A DNA stretch of 24,559 bases. Origin: Phytophthora quininea (taxonomy: Eukaryota > Oomycota > Peronosporomycetes > Peronosporales > Peronosporaceae). Every line of letters begins with the position of its first letter. Position 1 is the first letter of the stretch. The stretch lies in contig JAAVTG010000862.1 of NCBI GenBank assembly GCA_011947345.1, positions 1 through 24,559 of the forward strand, written 5' to 3'. Below the pieces are notes generated by a model. The model was not told the origin of the DNA. It ran no database searches and saw only the letters and a program-made list of their open reading frames with translations. Both the position numbers and the translations under genes were made by a program. Of the stretch, positions 18,113 through 24,559 are shown one piece after another.

Positions 18113-21100
18113 ATGGCTACAGTTCCGCCCGGCGCTCCGGAGAGCGCCGCTGCTCCAGCTCAGACGCTTACCGAAGCAGACGCGCCCTCCCCAGAGACGC
18201 AGCAGCCGTCGGACCACGCCTCAGAACATGCAGCAAGCTCGAGCGGCGGCAGGACCCCCGACCTGCGCCGAGCCTCCTCTAGCGGCGTCGTGGCGTCTCG
18301 CAGCGCGAGCTTCGGCCTCGGCGGAGTCGGTAGGAGTCGCAGTCGCAGTGGAGGAGACGACGACGAGCGTGCGTCCTCCGAGCTGGTGCTGCAGCTGCAG
18401 AGACTCTGTAGACGACAGCGACAGCGCTCCGAGGAGAGGAGCTTCGTGCGGGACGTGGAGCGCGTCCTGGCGCTGCTGAAAGTGCAGTCGGGTGCAGCAG
18501 CCACATCCATGACATACCCAGGACCAGGGCTAAGTCTGCCGGAGAGCAGCTCGGCCGAAACTTTGGACAGTGTACAGGAAGAAGAAGCCGAGGAAGACAG
18601 GAGGACCACAACGTTCTACAGTGACAGACTCATGGCTCGAGTCTCGCCGACGTTGGCGGAGATCGACGCGTTATTGGACTGCATTGCAGATTTGTTTGAA
18701 CACCGCAACCCGGGCGTCCGAGCCTTAGCATTTGACGTGGTGCAATTGTGTCTGATGAGGTTCGGAGAGCGCTTAACGCCGGCGCTGAGACTCAAAGTGT
18801 TCTTACGGCTGGAGACGCACCCTCCGGGGACTTCTTACTGCGTCAGAAAGCTCTACGTGCTCTCACCCAAGATGGGAGACACTTGGAGGCGTTCCGTGTT
18901 GAACTGGGCTGGCTGTTGCTGAAGCTGCTGGAGGAATCGGATGCTCAGAGCGATCTACTCGGTCTGATTCAGAGTATTTTACGACGGAGTCCACACATTG
19001 GATCGCGACAAGGTTATTGCGATTGTGTCGGTAGTTAGTGCGCGGTGTGATGTGGCGTGGGGTCGTTGCGACCTGGATGCGTGCCGAAGGTTTGTCGCCT
19101 TTTTCCACGTGCTGGCCTCTCACGACCTGGCGTTCGCGGCTAGCACGCCGGTTTGTTTGCGCTCGCTGTGCTGCCTGGTCAATGCGGACGGCCACGGAAC
19201 ATGGTCAGTGATGAAGCTGCTACTGAATGGGGACTCGGGGTTTATTGTATTGCGCGGCTTGCTACACATATTGGAGCACCCGTTGAGTGCTAGCTCGCCT
19301 TGGGTGTTGCGTGGGTCTGTGTTTTTGGATGTCTTGCTGGGGATCTCAGCGCGTGAACAAGTTTGATGATATTGCGTGGGGCCCCATCCTCTTGGCGCTT
19401 GAACATGCACTGGAGTGTTGCCGCGGAGTGGTCATTTTCGAGGTCATTCTGTCTCTACAACGGCTAATCAAAAAGTTTGGGGCGCTTAACCTGAGTGGAC
19501 AGAATGCTGGAGTCTGTCCGGTAAGTCGACTGATGTCGATCCCCACGCTATTGCTACGACTGGAGGCGATTCTTCTACCTTTGCCAGCACTATCACAAAG
19601 GATAGGCGTCTTGTGATGGAGTGGGAAATTATCTTGCGCATGCTACGGACGTTACGTCCATGGGTCTCCATGACCGACGAACAAGAAATTGAAGAACGAC
19701 CACGTCGAGGTTCAAACGATAGCAACGGGAGATCAGACGTTAAATCCCACCGAACAGCCGCAATCCATCCAGCAGCTGAGTTAGCTAGTCCACAGCACCA
19801 GCCGCAATTGCCTGTGTCGATTCAGCAAACACGAATCCCGCGCGAGCTTCTTGATACTCTGCAGGTTGTTGAAGATCTTGTGGAGCATTGTCAGTTTGCT
19901 GGAGATTTGGACGAGTTTCTCAACCTTCTTGAGGAGTATTTGCCGCACCTCAGTGAGAACTCTATGCTTTTCCTACTGCGACAACGCGCAGAGGCTGCTC
20001 ACCCAGGGTACCATTTGGACTGGCTGACTACCTTATTGACGGCAATGCGCACGTTCTTCCTGTGCCGTAGTGGTGAAGGGGATGAGTTACCTGTGTCAAG
20101 TACAGTGCGTTTGGAGGCACTTGAAGTGTTACGCGTGAATCTTTGGACAAGTCGAAACGTATGCGAAGACCGTGTAATCGAAGAAGTTGTTATCCCCGTT
20201 CTCGGGCGGGTCTACGAAGACCCTGACGCAGAAATTCGCCGGAGATCGCTTGGATTTATTATTGAGGTGGCACGCCAATTAGAAAGCGTCAAGTTCGACA
20301 CTCTTCTTGAAATTCTTGCGAATGCAATGACGTTGTCGAGCTATGAAGATGGTCAACTGATTGCGGTATCCGGCGTCGTGTCGCTGTTTTCTTCAGCGTT
20401 TGATCACTTACCTCCTGGACGTGCAGTACGCATGTATGATCTTCTTGCCACTACTGTCGAGACACATCGCAGTCGAGCTGTTCGAAAAGTTGCTCTTACT
20501 TGCATGTTGTGCGTATGTGAGGCCCGTGCCACTGATGGGCGACTACAGTGGAAAGAGCAACAAACGCGCACGTCTCGCTTTCTCTTTGTGTGTCGTCGTG
20601 CCGTACTTACAAACACCGCAGGGATGCAATTGACGGCAGCGTGCGTCCCAGTCGCACGGGCGCTGCGAGCTTTACTGACGTTGGTAAGCTCGGAGCCCGA
20701 TTCCGAACTGTTTTGTATGGCGGTCAGGGGCATTAAAACGATGCTGGAAAACCGCACAATTCTCGAAGATGTAGATATAAGTGAGGTGTCGACAAAAGTC
20801 GTGGCTAGTATTGATTATCGGGCGTTTGGACGAGCTGCCATTGCAGATGAAGTGAACATCCTCCTCAGGGGTCAGACAGGAGATCAGAAATCGAGCGAAG
20901 TGGCTTTGGTTTCTCGACGTTCGATACCCCTGGATTCTGAGCTTGTACGTTCAATTCATGCATCAACGCGCATGCTTGATTCGAGTGAGAACACGGAAGT
21001 TTCTTTTATTGCAAGCTTGCGGGCTACAGCAGCGTTGCTTGCGAAGACTCGTTTTCTAGCAATGGGCATTGAGCTACTCCAACTACTGTTTAGTTATGAG

Positions 21101-23902
21101 ACCGAGCTGCACGGTAATGTTGTGCGGGAGCTCGCTCGATGTCTTGTTGGGACGATGCAATTACGTCTGACAGTTGCAGAGAAAGATTTCTTCGCTAATA
21201 GTGTCGCTGCAGAGGATTCCCCGCCATCTTCGTCTTCATCCTCGCTCTACCATTCTGAGGGTTCTATTGATTCTGCAGACCCGTACGCGACTGGCGTGTC
21301 GCTGAATTTTACGTCAAGGATGTTGTCTCGCTTTCAGACGTCTTCATCTCATGGCAGTCTTTTCCAAGCTCTATCGAGTTCTGTGAGCAAGGGGCCACCT
21401 TCAACGAATACGAACTCATCGCTAACTCGCTCAACTCGACAAGAGCGGAATCGACTGCAAGAATTGCTACGCCAACTCTTCGATTCTGAATTTAAGCTGC
21501 TGCATACGACGACCACAGCACTCACTTTACTGGCTGTACTCGCGCCGATGTCGGTGCTCGACCAACTTGACGAAATCTTGCAATGTTTCCGTGGATGTGT
21601 CACAACAGTGGAAGGCGATTTTCGCCCGGATGCGTTTGTTGCCGTGCTTGAAATGCTCAGTGTTCTAGCACCTCTGCTATCGCGTAATCCTGCTGATAAC
21701 GCGTTAGCAGCTCGCAAGACATTTGTGGAGGCGCTATTACTCGGGTTTGAGTACGCAAAGTCGCGCCACTTAGCATATCTTTCGTTTCGTTTGCTGTGTC
21801 AAGTAATCCTTCAGAGCCAACGCACCGAGAAAATCTTGCTTGCTGACCTCGCGTTGCCGACGCTGCAGCAATGTACACGCCGTGCTAACAGTTTGCTTGC
21901 GGAGGCTGCAGTTGACTTTTTGATGTGCTTTGCTTACTCTCGATCAGTGCTGCTTCCCTCAGCGCTGGCGAGTCGCCCATTACTTGGCAACGAAGAGGAA
22001 GAGTCCTCCGAGACCACCGGGAAACAATCGAAATGTTGGGTTTATAATCAAACTTTGCTGACGATCACGACGAATTCCAGGGAAATTCGTCGCTTGTGGT
22101 CCGAAGGGCTAACTGCACGAGTCAGTGGAAACTCGATGCACGTCATAGTCAACTAGTGGATTTGGATTTTAACTCCGGCGGTGGAAGTGAAGGAATTAAG
22201 TCCTCGGCGCGTCAAGGTCAACGTCAGCAAGAGACTTTTGGTTCAAGGACCAGTACAACTAAGCGGGCAGCCCTTCCAGCTGAGCTGCGTCCATCTTATC
22301 AAAGCCCAGCGTCATCTGGGCTGTTTGAAACGTCACAACTACCTGGGATTTTACCAAGTGATGAAAGTGGAGACTTGGGTCTTTCCTCTGAAGAGAAAGA
22401 AGAAAACGGTTGCGACCAGTACCAGGAAGGCCCAGTGGGAACTAGTAGTGAATCTACACAGGCAGAACCATTGCGGGATGATACTAGGAGCGAAGCGTTT
22501 CACCATTCAGCCGCACCAACAGCGTTGCCACCATTGCCAGCATATGATGGCATTGGCGGATCGCCGTCATATTACTGTGAAAGCGCTCCAGGTAAGGTTG
22601 CAAAATATGCATCACAGGTATTTGTGTCTCATGATATTATTATGTCTATTTAGTACGTCGTCAACCCCGCCGCGGCGCATCGCGCTCGAGAAGTACTAAC
22701 CAAACAAAGGGTGATCGAGGACGTGAATCCCCTCCCGACAAGAAGTCGCTCATTCGAGTCATTCATGAAGATGTTGAGGAGCATGGTGACGAATTCGAAG
22801 GAGATTCTATTGTGCAGGACATTGAAGATACCAGTGCCATGGACGCATTTAAGCTGGATGACAATGCTGAGGAAGTTACTACCGCACGGACAACGAGTTC
22901 AAGGGTTGCGCGGTTTGATGGTCCACCACCTACCGACGATGAACGTTTAAAGCCTCCTGAAGAGGAACAGTACGACCCTATGTATTTGATGATGCAGCTA
23001 TTCGATCTCACAGCAGAAAACCGCCCACAACTGCTCACCGACGGGCCATCGTTGAAATTGGCTCTCAGCGTGCTGGATCGTACTCCAGAGTACGAGACGC
23101 ACAAAATCGGCCTGCTGTACGTCCGCAATGGGACCCAATCATCGGAATCCTCGATCTTAGGAAATGTTGGCGGGTCACTGCGATACCTTCGTTTTCTGCG
23201 TGGTCTTGGAACCTTCACGAAATTGGAAGGACTCCTGGGTATACAGGTGGCCTCGACACGACTAACAACAGTGATGGGAAGTTTGGTCTTATCTACAAGG
23301 ACCCATGTGCACAGGTATGTTCCTTTCGCACTATTCCCTATGTCTCTAGCCCAACCTTTGCTGATTTACTTGCAGATTATGTTTCACGTAGCGACCATGA
23401 TGATTCCCGGCAACGATATGTCCACAACCACTGCCTCTTCCGGAAAGCTGGCTGCAATGAAGAAAAAGCGCCATATTGGCAATGACTTCGTGCACGTGGT
23501 GTTCAAGGTACTGGCCATCCCGGTTTCCTAATCATTCTAGCGACTCATTTGCTGCGATTGCTTGCTTAGGAATGCGATGAAGACTATGATATTCAGACTC
23601 TTTCAGGACAGTTCAACGACGTCCACATCGTTATCCAGCCGCTGAATGATCTTGAATACCGTACCGAAGTGCATGTCAAGCCGGGCATACCTGCGTTCGG
23701 GCCACTTTACGGCAGACAAATTGTCTCTAGCTCTATCGTCTCAGAGGCCGTACGGATCACGTGTTTGAACGCCAATTTGGCCTGCCAAGTGTTCCACCAA
23801 GATCTTGTGGGATTCGCGTTGAACTGCGAAGAGCGCCTGAAGCAGATCAAACAGCTCGGTCTTCGATTGGCGATGCCGGACGAGTGGAAACTTGGTGACT
23901 AG
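18113..23902 (+). CDS. TSC2: Tuberin (TSC2), RapGAP-domain protein of the TSC complex
   Basis: GTPase-activating protein for Rheb that, with TSC1, restrains TORC1. The N-terminus is Ala/Ser-rich and low in complexity (to about 18600). A helical tuberin region follows, with WVLRGSVFLDVLL, VNKFDDIAWGPILLALEHAL and VVIFEVILSLQRLIKKFGAL aligning to the corresponding block of animal tuberin. After a Ser-rich linker (22150-22960) comes the RapGAP domain (about 23080-23800): ETHKIGLLYVRNGTQ, LRFLRGLG, YTGGLDTTNNSDGKFG, FHVATMM, then KKRHIGNDFVHVVF with the catalytic Asn thumb, QFNDVHIVIQPL. Introns are at 22592-22653 (62 nt), 23315-23375 (61) and 23508-23569 (62); all GT...AG, all restore the frame. 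Breaks fit lost run bases near 18834 (1 G), 18975 (2 G), 19341 (2 G), 19519 (1 C), 22081 (1 G) and 23238 (1 G). Repaired length is about 1870 residues, close to animal tuberin (about 1800). Start at 18113 is the first Met in frame. Confidence 0.93.
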
Positions 23903-24025
23903 CAAGCGATGCTGTAAATACGATGGCGTATCCAACTGAAGGGTCATTTCGACTATCAACTCGAATGGCATCCCCCGCTATCCGATCGCCTTGGCGCGTC
24001 CGTCTGTGGCCTCGGCTGTACTAAC

Positions 24026-24559
24026 ATGCTTGCTTCTGTGCTTGGTTTCGTGCGTGGCGCTGGAGGTTCTATTGGAAGTTCAGCCCTCGAACCTCCACCT
24101 GCGCACAAGCCGTTCCTGCTGCTGTCAGGCCAAGAGCCTGTGGACACGTTAGAGGCTTTTCGTACGCGCCACAATCAGAGTCGAGCTTGGAGATATCGAA
24201 TGTTGGTGCAGCTTTGCCAGCGATCGCAAGTGGTTTGTCGTCGTGACTTACCGCTGGTTTATTCCACTCAAATCGCGGATCCGAGCGGCGGGGTTTTGGG
24301 CGAATTCCAGCTGCTAGAAGGTGTCGAACCCGCAGACGCAGTGCTCGGGTTTGCTTTGAAGCATCAGATTGCAAGACCGGGGAGAGCGGCGATTTTGGAT
24401 GCGGTGTGTGCGGTGCCTCGCGTAGTCTGTTCTCGTTTTAACGCGTTGATGCACTCTAACACAGTGCAAGGAGACAATCAGCAAGTTATCGGCGAGCTTA
24501 AGATTTACGACGACGCAGAGCCTGTCGACGAGATTTACAAGTTTGTGGTTGATCATGAA
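24026..24559 (+). CDS. Unrecognised protein with 64-residue tandem repeats (3' end outside the window)
   Basis: An open frame begins at the Met at 24026 and runs off the right edge without a stop. After a short Gly/Ser leader it consists of tandem repeats of exactly 64 residues. I recognise no family and assign no function. The start is uncertain. The same frame is open back to about 23920 without a Met, while a Met at 23923 in another frame (MAYPTEGSFRLSTRMASP) could join it if two bases were lost from the CCCCC run near 23972. Either start lies close behind the tuberin stop (21-124 nt). No signal peptide or membrane segment is obvious. Coding is supported by the repeat conservation itself. 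Confidence 0.65.
   Translation, partial: MLASVLGFVRGAGGSIGSSALEPPPAHKPFLLLSGQEPVDTLEAFRTRHNQSRAWRYRMLVQLCQRSQVVCRRDLPLVYSTQIADPSGGVLGEFQLLEGVEPADAVLGFALKHQIARPGRAAILDAVCAVPRVVCSRFNALMHSNTVQGDNQQVIGELKIYDDAEPVDEIYKFVVDHE
24113..24559 (+). repeat. Protein-level tandem repeat array, 192-nt unit
   Basis: Unit 1 (24113-24304), unit 2 (24305-24496) and the start of unit 3 (24497 onward) align without gaps at 64 codons. Shared positions include FxLLxGxEPxDxxxxF near the start (LKIYDDAEPVDEIYKF in unit 3), a His near residue 20, LxxxC near 31-35, RSQVVCRR / VPRVVCSR near 38-44, and a closing VLGE or VIGE. Nucleotide similarity between units is low, so the repeat is old and held at the protein level. 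Confidence 0.7.

Noticed and set aside
19521..19587. An apparent intron in tuberin with a perfect GTAAGT donor and a CCAG acceptor
   Set aside because: Its 67-nt length gives the wrong downstream frame. With one extra C in the CC run at 19519 the frame reads straight through (GKSTDVDPHAIATT and on) into the conserved sequence, so no intron is needed.

Overview
The window looks like nuclear DNA of an oomycete, most likely Phytophthora or a close relative. Genes are dense on both strands and GC-rich. The introns I can define are 61-69 nt with GT...AG ends. Several genes have an oomycete-type initiator (core CTCACTTY) 30-80 nt before the ATG. The products fit too: a trehalose-phosphate synthase/phosphatase fusion, ethanolamine-permease-like APC transporters, and a tuberin orthologue. 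I see no bacterial operon signals, tRNA, rRNA, CRISPR array or transposase.

Layout. 1-1260: no convincing gene. 1264-2296 (-): aldo/keto reductase of the Kv-beta type, four exons, missing its N-terminus. 2297-2690: AT-rich island. 2664-6490 (+): trehalose-6-phosphate synthase/phosphatase, also without a visible start. 6641-8126 (-): betaine-aldehyde-dehydrogenase-type ALDH. 8379-15618: a 2.6-kb inverted duplication (arms 8379-10946 and 12975-15618). Each arm carries an ethanolamine-permease-like gene plus about 1 kb upstream, and a third, diverged paralogue lies in the 2.0-kb spacer. 16040-18012 (+): copper/topaquinone primary-amine oxidase. 18113-23902 (+): TSC2 (tuberin) with a C-terminal RapGAP domain. 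24026 to the edge (+): an unrecognised protein made of 64-residue tandem repeats.

How the genes may work together. The stretch 6641-18012 reads as a candidate amine-use cluster: amine uptake (three permeases), oxidation to aldehyde plus NH3 and H2O2 (amine oxidase), then oxidation of the aldehyde to an acid (ALDH). The two enzyme genes flank the inverted repeat. Each is divergent from a permease copy and so sits beside a copy of the same roughly 1-kb upstream region. Tuberin and the repeat protein are probably unrelated neighbours.

Caution on reading frames. Nearly every long gene is broken by one or more 1- or 2-nt losses, almost all at mononucleotide runs. Restoring one or two bases of the run gives a continuous family-like protein each time. 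This looks more like homopolymer undercalling in the assembly than true pseudogenes, so I annotate whole genes and list the breaks. The arm-B permease is the copy with the strongest case for real decay.
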